Assembly (NCBI GenBank): GCA_946122785.1
Contig: CAMGYJ010000008.1
Location: forward strand, 59,564,877-59,628,876
Length of the DNA stretch: 64,000 nt
Origin: Linum tenue
Taxonomy: Eukaryota; Streptophyta; Magnoliopsida; Malpighiales; Linaceae
Direction of reading: 5' to 3'
Shown here: positions 37,104-48,700 of the stretch, piece after piece
How the letters are laid out: each line of letters opens with the position of its first letter
How positions within the stretch are numbered: the stretch's first letter is position 1
The notes under the pieces: generated by a model
Told to the model about the DNA's origin: nothing
Database searches by the model: none
Seen by the model: only the letters and a program-made list of their open reading frames with translations
Position numbers and translations under genes: made by a program

Positions 37104-37930
37104 TACGTGTTCCCTGCAATTACCTGCTCAGTATGCTTTGAATTGACAGTCTCTGTAGTGATTTGCAACCTAGGGAGGTAGTGTAGCGCTATGGAGGATG
37201 TTGATGCATTTAAGACGTCTCATTTCTTCTTCATATTGTGTTGGTTGATTGAGTGAATTAGTGATCTTAGGACCCTTGAATTGTGTGGTGTTGTGGACTC
37301 TCTGCCTGTCATGGACTCTTGTATCATGTTTTGAATATAACAGGTGCTCGAAAATGTGCTTTAAAATGACGTCTCCCGTGCGAATAGGGCGAAAGTGTGT
37401 AAGGGGAGACGGGAATCCGTTCCCAATTTCCACCTACTACCTCCAGCCCCCTTACATGTCTTTCCCCCGCACGAGGCTCGAGACAACTGCTCCTGGCATG
37501 GCCGGTAAGAGCCGGGCTCCCGCAAAACCTTTGCTAGGTGGGAGCCCCCGTTTTCTGCAAAAACAGGTTGGAACCCTTGAAAAAAAAAAGAAAAACAGAA
37601 AAACAAGCAAAAAGAAGAAAGAAAAGGGGTTCCAACCATCTTCAAGAAGAAAATCGAGCACCTTGAAAAATGTGAGTCCATGAACTTTTGTTTTTGAGAG
37701 TCTCTTCATCCACGATTCATTTGTCCTCTGTTCACTATTTGCCATGATGCCGACTCGAGACTAGCGTTCTCGCCGAAGAGGCTATGAGATGACTTGTGCG
37801 TCGGTTGACCTCGTAAGCTGCTAAATGATCTAGGAAGTCCTCTACCTACGATCGAGGTTGTTTGTTGCTATAGAGGTCTGGAGAGTTGCATTGGTTTGAG
37901 ATAGGTTTGCTTGGGGACAAGCAAACGGTT

Positions 37931-37944
37931 AAGTGTGGGGGGAT
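37931..37944 (+). promoter_or_regulatory. Element 1 polypurine tract
   Basis: AAGTGTGGGGGGAT, one base before the 3' LTR: the plus-strand primer site for reverse transcription. Confidence 0.9.
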
Positions 37945-37945
37945 T

Positions 37946-39507
37946 TGATGACTCGATATTTGCACAGTTTTCCCCTTTGTTCCTTGATCGTTTAAGCTTG
38001 CATTATTGCTTCTTTGGCCTATTTTACGCTAGGTTGTGTTCCTTTGTCACATTTCAGGTCCTAACACATAAAGTGAAGCATTGGCGCAAGTTTCAAGTCA
38101 ATCAGAGATCAATTGGCGATTCGGGAGAAGAAACTCTGGCATGACCTGAAGAAGAATGGATTTCTACCTCACTTAATGGACAAAGAATCGTGCAAGTTTG
38201 ACATTGAAAGAAAGAGGACGAGACTACGAGCGTCTGGGATCAAACGGCGACTGATTCGGAGTCCGGACGAGGGAGAAACGAAGCATTGAATATAGGAGAA
38301 CAGGTTCGGAAGTAAAAACACGGGCAGGAGGCCTTCAAAACACGGCCGTGTTCTGTGACCGTGCTTTTACTGCCGAGAGCAAATCCGAGTTTGGCAGACA
38401 TGAGCTGATTACACGGGCGGGGCCGAGACAAAGCACGGGCGTGTTTTCCCAAAGCACGGCCGTGTTCTCCCAAAAGCACGGCCGTGTTTTCACCAACATG
38501 TGGCCGTGTAATTAACCCTAGCCAAAGCACGGGCGGGCTGAGGCAAAGCACGGCCGTGCCCTCGACAGTGCTTTGGCCAATGATGCCCTTTTAGGCAGAT
38601 TTCAGCCAAATTGAGAGGGGATTCGAGTTTGAGAGAGATAGAACGATTCCTAGAGAGAGAAAGCGACGAACAAGAGTCCCCAAGCGCCCTAGATCGATCT
38701 TCAACACCATTGGAGCTTGGTTTGAGCTTGGAGAAGTGCCGATTCAACGTCCAGGAGCAGAAATCCATCTTCACAGTATGATTTCCGCGTCTGATTCTGC
38801 TTTTGCTTCTCTCTCCATGGAGTAGTTCTCCCATTCATCTGGGTGTGGGAAACCCTAGTTCTGTATGTTGAGATTGATTGTATGAACCCAAGTACTAATT
38901 CTGTGATTGATTATATTCGATTGAGGTTTTATGATTGAATGACTTGAATCCTGATCAAATTCCTGTTGTTTCTGCTTTAACCTAGAATGAGAATATCTGC
39001 CTAGGTTAATAGAGTATCCTTGATTGAAGGTAGGGAGTTGGTGACTTTAGTCGAGGAGCCAACTCACTATTCTGTACCGGATTTACTCCGGTAGTGGAGG
39101 TTTTGTTCTTAGGGCCTCAATCTGTCGACTCCGGTGGAGGTTAGTCGCCCGCTAGAGAGTCAGATTGAGAGGGTCTGAAGACCTTTAGTCGAGACTTCAG
39201 GCTGTTTAAGAACCTTCCGCAGTATAATCTTCATAGAAACTGAACTTGGTAATTACAATCCGGCTTAACTGCAGACTAGGGGGAACCATATCCGGGTGAC
39301 CTCTTTAACCTGAATACAACCAGTTTACCTGCTTTGTTTGTTTGGTAGTTTAGACTTGCACTCCAGTTTTATTGCTAGATAACAAGAACTCATTGAGTAG
39401 TCAGCAAATCTAGGACCCGGGTTGACATTTAAACCTAACCCGCTATACTACGCTTTAGGAAGTGGTTTCACTTGGCCAATTCCTAGGGTGACAGTAGAGT
39501 CGAGTCA
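37946..39507 (+). repeat. Element 1 3' LTR
   Basis: 1562 bp, nearly identical to the 5' copy, differing by two compensating 1-bp indels and a few substitutions. Confidence 0.95.
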
Positions 39508-40042
39508 ATGGGCGATAAGAGAGTCCAAGCTGCCCCTTCTCGTCCATTGGGCACCCACAGCCAAGGAATCTCATTAAGCAAGGACCCAAGGCGAGTAGGG
39601 CGGGTCAGGCGAAATTGGCATCTCCTACTTGTATGGACTAATAACTAGCACAAATGAAGTGCTAAAACGATGAGCAAGTCTTGAATCAGCAGTGCTCTGC
39701 TCTCAGTCTGTGTACTATGCCATTGTTGTATATATTTAACACGTTTATTGTTATATATTCTTTCTTTGGGAATGAATGGACCATCTCATATATGGAGTAG
39801 ATGCTAGAATTAATAATACAACCGATGACTGATCTCTCACCTCATCAACTGGGAATAAATCCCCAGCTATATTATAAGATATACAAACCCTACCAGCATG
39901 GTGTAAAAAAAAAAGGCAATGCAGAATCCGGGAGACATTATACACCTCACTCAAGAAACTAGCAAAAACTGCAAAGAAAAGTACAGAGGGTAAGGATATG
40001 AGAACAATAATGGCAGTCGAATTCAACGAGCCTAGAGGAAGG
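39508..40042. other. Host sequence between element 1 and a solo LTR
   Basis: Continues the sequence left of 32163 across the ATGGG duplication. No gene recognised. Confidence 0.5.
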
Positions 40043-41470
40043 TGACTCACTCCTACTGTCACTCTAGAAAATGGCCAAGTGTAACCACTTCCTAAAGCGT
40101 AGTATAGCGGGTTTGGGTTTTATTGTCAACCCGGGTCCTAGATGTGATGACTACTCAGTGAATTCGTATTATCTAGCAATGCAACTTTAGTGAAGATCTA
40201 AACTAACAAGCAAACAAAACAACTAAACGGTTGTATTCAGGTTAAGAGAGGTCACCCGGATATGGTTCCCCCTAGTCTGCAGTTAAGCCGAATTGTAATT
40301 ACCAAGTTCAATTTCTATGATAGTTATACTGCGGAAGGTTCTCAAACAGTCTGAAGTCTCGACTAAAGGTCTTCAGACCCTCTCAATCTGAGTCTCTAGC
40401 GGGCGACTAACCTCCACCGGAGTAAACAGATTGAGGCCCTATGAACAAAACCTCCATTACCGAATTGAATTCGGTACAGAATAGTGAATTGGCTCCTCGA
40501 CTAAAGTCACCAATTCACTACCTTCGATTAAGGATACTCTATCAACCTAGGCAGATATTATCATTCTAGGTTAAAGCAGAAACAACAGGAATTTGATCAG
40601 GATTCATGCCATTCAATCATTCAAACCTCAATCGAATATAATCAATTCATAGAAACAGTACTTGGGTTCATACAATCAAACCTAACATACAGAACTAGGG
40701 TTTCCCACACCCAGATGAATGGGAGAACTACTCCATGAAGAAAGAAGCAAAAGCAGAATCAGACGCGGAAATCATACTGTGAAGATGGATTTCTGCTCCT
40801 GGACGTTGAATCGGCACTTCCCCAAGCTCAAGCCAAGCTCCAATGGTATTGAAGATCAAGCTAGGGCACTTGGAGACTCTTGTTCGTCGCATTCTCTCTC
40901 TAGGAACCGCTCTGTCTCTCAAAAACTCGAATCCCCCTCTGTTTGGCTCGGAATCCGCTTAAAAACCAGAATTTCCCGACTCGCACGGCCAGGGTGCACG
41001 GTCGTGCATATCACCATTCTGGCCGTGCGGCTCAAAACGCGGCGTACCATTAAGTCGAACTTCAGCCATCTCGCACGGCCATGATTGCACTTTGCACGGC
41101 CGTGCGGATTTCACTTGTGCCCGTGCGTGCTCTCGCACAATCCCGCACGGCCAAACTGGTCACTTGCACGGCCGTGCGGGTTTTCTGCTCTGCCCGTGCG
41201 TGCTCTCGCACAATCCCGCACGGCCAAACTGGTCACTTGCACGGCCGTGCGGGTTGTGGGTGTGCCCGTGCGACTTCCTCAGAACCTCGCCATGCGTCCG
41301 ATCCTCGTCCAATCGACCTCAAACTCGCTCCCAAGCCTCCATTCACGTACTAGGACCTGAAATATCATAAACAAGCACAACCTAGCGTGAAATCGGCCTA
41401 AAACACGAGAATCAATACCTCAAACGGAGTAAGAGCAGGGGTAAAAACATGTGTAACTAACGGTCTATCA
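40043..41470 (-). mobile_element. Solo LTR of an Athila-like family
   Basis: Reading on the minus strand it begins TGATAGACCG and ends GTGAGTCA. It is 1428 bp, flanked by a perfect duplication GAAGG (40038-40042 and 41471-41475). It resembles the LTR at 46190-53274 and, more distantly, the element 1 LTR (shared block AACCCGGGTCCTAG... and the 3' end). It was produced by LTR-LTR recombination. Confidence 0.92.
41094..41250. repeat. 73-bp tandem repeat with GCACGGCCGTGC palindromes
   Basis: Perfect 12-bp palindromes at 41094-41105, 41166-41177 and 41239-41250 mark a repeat of 72-73 bp inside the solo LTR, with TGCCCGTGCGTGCTCTCGCA between them. Confidence 0.85.
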
Positions 41471-43269
41471 GAAGGCATGAAACATGAAAACATAAACTTC
41501 AAGAAGAACAAGGGATGTACCAAAGTTGAGCGAGAACTCAGCCCGGCTCGATCTTTTCTACTGTTTCCAGCCTGGTTTTCCTCTTCCAGCCTTTCATTGC
41601 TGCCACAAGGTTCACCGGTCCAACTACTTGGCTCTTGGTGTACGTACTCCTGCATTTCCAGTGTTCACGGTGTGAGATAGAATATCACTTGAGTGTTTTC
41701 TTTGACTCATTCAGCATTGAATTTCAGTGGATTGTTCCCATTCAGGCATTGGAAAGCACGAGCCCAGTGGACATATTCGGTTTCTGGAAAGTAATAAGCC
41801 TGCACAAAGTTATCGACATATAAATCATAGTGATTTAAGCCGATTCAGGAAGCCCACCGGTTTTCTGAAATTTACGCACTGAATTTTTAGTATATGTGTA
41901 GGCTCGCCTAGTCAAAATACACATGCATAGCCATAATTTTGCACTTTGTGATAATAATAGCCAATTTAAAAAGATACACAGATATAGCCATTCCATCAAT
42001 AACTTTTCTTTTGGTGACTAGACTACCTTTTCTTTTGGTGATGTGGCGACACTTAGCCATATTTGAAATGACCCATTAACTTTATAAAAAACAAAAAATA
42101 AAGAAATTGAAAAGGGAACCTCTCTCTCGCTAAAGGACAGCCGACCAAGGAAAGCTCCATGCCCCGAGCTTCATCTCTTCCGCAGACGTCTCGGAACCAG
42201 AAAAATGATGCGATAAAGAAGAAGTGGTGCAAGTTGTATAGTCCGCGTCATCGTATGATTTTGCAACATGGATTAGAAGCTCTTGATCTGCCTCTGTCTG
42301 GATCTGGGCAGATTAGGAAATTTTCCGATATAGAAATTAGGGTTCATAGATTGGGGATTTCAAAATCCATCACTGACAAATCCTTCCGAACGGTGGTCCG
42401 CCAAATCAACCATTCTGCCGCCGCCACCCGGAATGTCGTCCTCTATCTCGACGAAAGCGACCAGATCCTTCACTTTAGCGCCCTCCACCATCAATCCTTC
42501 TTCCTCCTATCTCCCCTGCAAAATCCCCTTTCCATCCTCGGATCCTCCGTATAAACCTTTTGTGGAATCCCTATGGCCTTCGGCTCTTGCTCTGCCTCGG
42601 TTACAGCAGCACTGACCATATCCACATTCTCAACCCGGCGACGATCGCAAATGCTCTCTTATGTTGTTTTGTCCGACGGTTTATTAGGGAAAGAAGGTTA
42701 CTCGATTTGGGAGCTCATTGTTTGTTACGGGTTTAGGGTTCAACAGGTAACCATAGCCAGTAACCTCTGAAGCCCATTCGAGTCCAGAACCCTACTCTCT
42801 ACCTGTTCTCAAGATATTGAGGTCCCTATTTGTTTACAACAGCTGCTACACCGTCAAATACAAATCTGTGTATCTATTCCCCAAAATTAAAGCAGCAGAG
42901 TTTTGAGCTAGATATATTCTCATCCTAAGCAATTCAACGGAATGAATGCTACCATAATGAACCTTCGCCTGATTCTCTATGCATCTCTTATTAATGAACG
43001 AAACGACATCTCTCCTTTAATTTCTCCATCGTTTTGGTTACGCAAAATACCAGTAAGAGTGAAGTCAGAGATAACAGTCATCTGATAAAGATGAGTTACT
43101 CTAGAAAGTGGCACGACGGGGTTTGACTCATTAATTAGTTAATTAATTAATATATAAAAGCCTAAATTTGAGTTACTATTCATTAGTGGCTCTCACACTT
43201 CTCAAGTGTAAGTGGGGAAGTTCCAAGTCCTTCTTTTACCCCATTCTTCATTCTACAACCTTTATATTT
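41471..43269. other. Region without a firmly supported gene
   Basis: A 131-codon plus-strand frame at 42159-42554 (MPRASSLPQTSRNQ...) lies in more GC-rich sequence and could be a captured gene fragment. The protein is unfamiliar and the frame has no clear partner exon. The rest is AT-rich. Confidence 0.35.
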
Positions 43270-43858
43270 AGTTATTGTTTGCTAGGTTTTTGTCAATGAT
43301 TTTTTGTATAAATTATCGCCTTTGTGTTTTGTTATTGTTCGTTAGGTTTTCACCTTTGGCTTTTTGCACAAATCATCGCCTTTGTGTTAAGTTATTGTTT
43401 GCTAGGTTTTCGTCGAAGGCTTTTGGCACAAATCATCCCCTTTGCCCACAATTTTGCAGTTCATCTCGAAATACTGTCAGCGGAATCCAAAGTTATTCCT
43501 CACCATCATTTCTCAATGTCGTTACCAAGAGTTTTGTATCGGACTGAGTTTCGTCCTCTTTAATGTTTTTTTCTTTTTTTTCTTTCCTTTTTGTTGAGCA
43601 TGATCACAATTGAACACATTGGTATCCTAATTTGAACACACATCATCGCCTTGCCCACCATTTTGCAGCCCATCTCGAAATATTGCCAGTGGAATCCTAA
43701 ATTGTTCCCCATCATCGTTTCCCAAGGAGGATACAACGAGTTTTGTATCGGGATCGAGTTTCGTCCTCTTTAGTGTTTTTTTCTTTCTCTTTTCCCTTTT
43801 TGTTGAGCATGATCAAAATTGAACCCAAACACATAGGTATCCTAACTTGAACACAAAT
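43270..43858. repeat. Tandem array, right piece
   Basis: Three units of about 57-60 bp (around GCTAGGTTTTCG...GGCACAAATCATCGCC, 43270-43440) are followed by two units of about 215 bp (43436-43650 and 43651-43858) starting TGCCCACCATTTTGCAGCCC and ending CACAAAT. The larger units match the left piece at 2393. The last unit abuts the Athila ORF at 43859. Confidence 0.85.
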
Positions 43859-46189
43859 CATCGCTGGTGTCAATCTCCGCTGGGGCTGTCTTACCAGCCG
43901 CATCTCATCCTCTAGCAATATTCGGTGGGAGAAGAAGGAGGGGTTGATCCCCCGGATATCAGTGATCTTCCACGCCAGAGCTCGCTCGTAGTGCTTCAGC
44001 AAGGCCACCAGTCTGACCTTCTGATCGGGTGTGAGGGTCGAGCTAATGATGACTGGAAGCTTGTTCCCCTCTCGGAGAAATGCATACTCCAAATGAGGAG
44101 GGAGGGGCTTTAGCTCCAGCTTTGGTGGCTCCTCCAAGGAGGTAGTGATGCGAGGTGAGGATGAGATCAATTTGAACAGCCTATCGCCCTCCAGTAATGC
44201 GCCACTCTCCAACGCGGCCAACTGCTCCTCCAGCTGCGACTCCTGCGTTGCCTGCTCACCTAGCAAAATACAACGCTCAAGAGCATCGTCAGTACCCCCA
44301 CTCGTTATGGCGAGTGCGGTCTCAAAATCAGCAAGCATATCACAGTAATCTAAGTCATCATGCAAATGGGAGTGCTTCCCATTCTCATACACAGAAAAAG
44401 TAGCATGTTCATCCCCAGCACGCAAGATCAATTTACCACTATGCACATCAATAAGCGCCTTGGCGGTGGCGAGAAATTGTCTACCCAAAATCAAAGGCAC
44501 ATTCACATCCTAATTTATATCTAGAATAATAATATCAACAGGATATGTGAATGTGCCTACATTAACAAGCAGATCTTCTATGATACCCCTAGGATGCACA
44601 ATAGAGCGATCAGCTAACTGAATGCTCATACTAGTAGTTCTAGGTTCACCTAGGCCTAGCTTCTTGAACAATTTATAAGGCATGACATTAATGCTAGCGC
44701 CTAAATCTGTCAAGGACTTTCCTACATGCATACTGCCAATAACAAGAGGGATAGTAAAACTCCTTGGGTCTTTGCGCTTCTCAGGCAGCTTGTTTTGCAG
44801 GATGGCAGAACTCTCCTCGCTCAGTATCCTGTCGAGAGATCCCCAAGTTTCTTTTTGTTGGTGAGGAGACCCATCATGAATTTGGCGTACTTCGGAATCT
44901 TCGACAGTGCCTCCACGAACGGCATGCTGATGTTGACCTGCTTCAACATTACCATGAACTTGGCAAACTCAGTCTCCAGCTTGTCTTTGTGTAGGCGAGT
45001 GGGGAAGTGAAGCTGGGGTACATGCTCCTTAATCACTGGCTGTGGCTTGGGAGCAGGTGCTTCTTTCTCCATCCCCACTTCTGCATCGTCAGCTAGAAGT
45101 GCTGAAAAAGGTAGTGGCTCTTCTTGCCTGATCGGCGCAGGGGAAGCAGATGTTGTCTTGCCACTCCTGGTAGTGATGGCATCTAGCTGCTGGTGAGGCT
45201 CGTGAGGATTTGGAATGGGGGTGGCAAGCAGAGTCCCTTGTGATCTGGTGTTATTTTGGCGAGCTATGCCACCAATCTGATTCTGGAGATCCTGGCGAAA
45301 TTCGCCTGGCTGGTAGTCATGAATGTCTGCAAAATGTTTTTCAGCTCCGTCATCTGGGTATTTGGAGCTGGAGCTGCTGGCAGCTGAGCATACTAGCGAT
45401 GCGGCTGCTGGAATGGCTGCCCCTGTCTGGGCTGGTAAGGGTGCTGCTGTGGAACCGTACCCTGCTTGGCTTAGAAGGGCTGCCTCTACTGAAAACCACA
45501 TGCTGGTGCTGGGAAACCAGGTGGTTTAGTGGTGTTGCTATTATTGGCATTCTAGGAGAAGTTGGGATGCTGGCGCCACCCTTCATTATATGTTCCATTG
45601 TAAGGATCAAGGTGCTGAGCATTGCCGATGAAGTCCTACTGCTCCTGGGGTGTAGAGGATTCCCGCATAGCCTGGCAGTCTTCCACCAGATGGTTCAAAC
45701 TCTCACACCACTGACATTGTGCAACTGAAGGCCCGGCCAGCCCTCTGCCCGAAATAAGACTATTGGGCTGCTTCAATGTCTGGACCAACTCGGCCACCTC
45801 CCGGTCTAGCCCGGACCTAGCCTCCATGGCGTGCACACCTCGGTCTCTGGAACTCCTGCTTCTAGTGTTCTGCCTCCAAGAGTGATCCCTGGCAGCCAAA
45901 GTGTTGATCATCTGATTCAGCTTGGGTGGAGTCTTGGTGAGAATATCCCCTCCTGGGCATAGAGACTCGATCACCCTCTGGCTCTCTGGGGTCAAAGCGT
46001 TGTAGAAATTCCTCACTATGAATGCATCACTGAAACAGTGATTGGGACACTGCCATAAAATCCCGGGTACCGCTCCCAAGCATCACGTAGTGACTCATCT
46101 GGCTCCTGGCGGAAATGAGTGATCTTCCGCTGAATCTCCATGGTCTTTGAGGCCGGATAGTACCTGTGCACAAACTTGTCGGCCAAATG
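43859..46189 (-). pseudogene. Athila-like gag, protease and RT start (5' half)
   Basis: Minus strand. A gag lacking its first third (starts near PTSLCTGTI/DKFVHRYYP-equivalent sequence at about 46189) shows a CCHC knuckle (CQWCESLNHLVEDC, about 45700). Broken frames then lead to protease (DLGASINVMP, about 44700; LILGRQFLATAKALID), then the protease-RT linker (LELKPLPPHLEYAFL, ERALAWKITDI) and end at QRRLTPAM at 43859. Several frameshifts and stops are present. The LTR is fused directly to gag at 46190: the LTR end, primer site, leader and gag start are deleted. The ORF stops exactly where the fragment at 2392 begins. Confidence 0.88.
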
Positions 46190-47070
46190 TGTAGTATAGC
46201 GGGTTCAGTTCTAAATGTCAACCCGGGTCCTAGGTGTGATGACTAATCAGTGAAAATCTTATTATTTAGCGGTTCAAGTGTAGTGAAGGTCAAGCAAAAG
46301 CAGTGAAAGTCGTGTTCAAAGTTGAGAGAGGTCACCTAGATATGGCTCCCCCTAGACTGTAGTTAAGCCAGGTTGTAATTCACCAAGTTCAAGTTCAATG
46401 ATAGTTATACTGCGGGAGGTTCTTAAACAGTCTGCAATCTCAACTAAAGGTCTCTAGACCCTCTCAATTTGAGTCCCCAGCGGGCGACTAACCTCCACCG
46501 GAGTAAGCAGTTTGAGGACCTAACGAACCAAACCTCCTCTACCGAAGTAAATCTGGTACAGAATAGTGAATTGACTCCTCGACTAAAGTCGTCAATTCAC
46601 TACCTTCAATGAAGGGTGCTCTATCAACCTAGGCAGATATTCTCTTTCTAGGTTAAAGCAGAAATAACAGGAATTTGATCAAGATTCATGCCATTCAGGA
46701 AATTAAACCTCAATTGAATATAATCAACATCAATGAATTTGTACTTGGGTTTATACAATCATACCTAACATATAAATCTAGGGTTCTTCATACCCAGGTG
46801 AGTGAGAGAGTTTACTCCATAGAGAGAGAAGGGAAATGAAGTTCAGATGCGGAAACCATGCTGTGATGGATGGAGTTCTGCTTCTGGCAATCAATCGGCA
46901 CTTCTCCAAGCTTAAGCCGAGCTACAATAGTGATGAAGATCGATCTAGGGCACTTGGAGAATCTGGTTCGTCACTCTCTCTCTCTCTCTAGCTATCAGCT
47001 TTCTATCTCTAAAACTCGGAACCCTTCAAAGATTGGTCTTCCTTCCCTTATAAATCAGCAGGTCGCGATC

Positions 47071-48565
47071 TGATGACTCGGTATTTGCACATGTTTTCCC
47101 CTTTGTTTCTTGATTGTTTGAGCTTGAATTACCGTGTCTTTGGCCTATTTTATGCTAGGTTGTGTTCCTTTGTCACATTTCAGGTCCTAGCACATAAAGT
47201 GAAGCATAGGCGCAAGTTTCAAGTCAATCAGAGATCAATTGGCGATTCGGGAGCAGAAACTCGGGCATGACCTGAAGAAGAATTGATTTCTACCTCACTT
47301 TATGGACAGATAATCATGCAAGCTTGTTATGAAACGAAAGAGGACGAGACTACGAGCGTCTGGGATCAAACGGCGACTGATTCGGAGTCCGGACGAGGGA
47401 GAAACGAAGCATTAAACAGAGGCTGAGCAAGCTGCACGGGCAGACCAGGGAGGCGCACGGCCGTGCAACATATAATTCTGGCCGTGCGCTCTCTGCCGAG
47501 GCCTTGCACGGGCAAAATCCAGCCTTGCACGGCCGTGCACCTGGCCGTGCAAGATGGCTGAGATCGATTAAGTGAAACGGTGCGTTTTGAGGGTGCACGG
47601 CCAGAATGGTGTTGTGCACGGCCGTGCACCTGGCCGTGCAACTCGGGGAAGCCTGTTTTTAAGCCTAATCCGAGCCAAAAGGGAGGAGAGCTGGGTTTTG
47701 GATCCCAAACACCCAAGGGACGAACCCTAGATTGAGAGAGCGACTTGGGAACATTCTTGGAGCTATTTTGGAGGATTTCTTCGCCATTGGAGCTCGGGAA
47801 TCAAGCCCGGACTTGAAGACTGATCATCTGAAGATTCTTACTGCAGTCTCTCTCTTCTCTATGGAGTAACTTCCCTTCACTTAGGTTTTGAGGAACCCTA
47901 GCTATGTTTGTTTGATTGGATGATTGTATGAGTACTCTGACTTGATAATCTTGAGTTCATATTCAATCTATGCATGTTTTCACGATTCAATTCTGCTTTA
48001 GTCGAGATTATTGATTCTGCTTTGATCCTATGAGAGCGAATACCTGATTAGGTCAATAGAGCACCATAGATTGATAGTAGTGGATCGATTGCTTTAGTCG
48101 AGGGTTGATTCACTGCTTTGTATCGATTGAGAACCTCATTCGATAGAGGGAGTCTAGTTCAGAACGCCTTGATCGATTGTTCTAGAGAAGGATACGTCCC
48201 TCTAGGCAATTGACTCAAGAGGGCCTTGTTCCTTTAGTCGAGACTCAAGGTCTAGTCAAGGATTCTCCGCATTGTAAATGAAAGTGAAACAAGTTAGAGA
48301 TCATCGATCGTTAATCTGGCTAGTGGCTAGGGGGAATCATACCTAAGTGAGTTCCCAACCTGTAATTAGATTAACTTTAACTGTAGTTTGCTAGAGTAGT
48401 TTTAGTTCTTTCAACTTAATCTGTTTTGCTAGATAACGAACTGAAGCTGAGTAATAGTAACTCTAGAGACCCGTGGATTCGATATTTATTACTTGAGCCA
48501 CTATACTGCAGTCCCTTTCATTGGTTACACTTGGCCATTGTTAGGAGTTGTGTTTTAGCAAGTCA
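47071..48565 (+). repeat. Element 2 5' LTR
   Basis: 1495 bp. Contains GCACGGCCGTGC palindromes at 47455-47466, 47527-47538 and 47615-47628 (the last extended to 14 bp). Confidence 0.95.
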
Positions 48566-48571
48566 AGTTTT

Positions 48572-48589
48572 TGGCGCCGTTGCCGGGGA
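48572..48589 (+). promoter_or_regulatory. Element 2 primer-binding site
   Basis: TGGCGCCGTTGCCGGGGA, six bases after the LTR, with the same AGTTTT spacer as in element 1. Confidence 0.9.
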
Positions 48590-48700
48590 CTTTCTAGATT
48601 ATTAGGAAAGGCAGAAGTTTGTTACTTTAGCGTTTTCTTTTGTTTTCCACCCTTGCTTTTCACTTGGGTGTTTTAGTTTTTGTTGGTGCAGATCTGAATC

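Larger units (their letters stand above)
32163..39507 (+). mobile_element. Element 1: full-length RT-less Athila-like element
   Basis: LTRs of 1562 bp each (32163-33724 and 37946-39507) begin TGATGACTCG and end GAGTCA. They are flanked by a perfect 5-bp duplication ATGGG (32158-32162 and 39508-39512). I see about six differences between the LTRs by eye, so it is young. The primer site is at 33731-33748 and the purine tract at 37931-37944. The 4.2-kb interior has gag and protease but no RT, RNase H or integrase core, so it must depend on enzymes supplied by another element. Confidence 0.96.

Noticed and set aside
41081..41370. Three overlapping ORFs in the solo LTR
   Set aside because: Produced by the GC-rich 73-bp tandem repeat being open in several frames.
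40043..41470. Solo LTR as the 3' LTR of the pol fragment at 43859-46189
   Set aside because: It has its own perfect GAAGG duplication on both sides, so it is an independent insertion.
42159..42554. 131-codon plus-strand ORF as a real gene
   Set aside because: Unfamiliar sequence, no partner exons or start context; kept only as a possible captured fragment.
2393..43858. The 41.5-kb island as a single giant Helitron or cut-and-paste transposon
   Set aside because: No Helitron ends, terminal inverted repeats or target duplication at the junctions, and the contents are clearly separate nested insertions.
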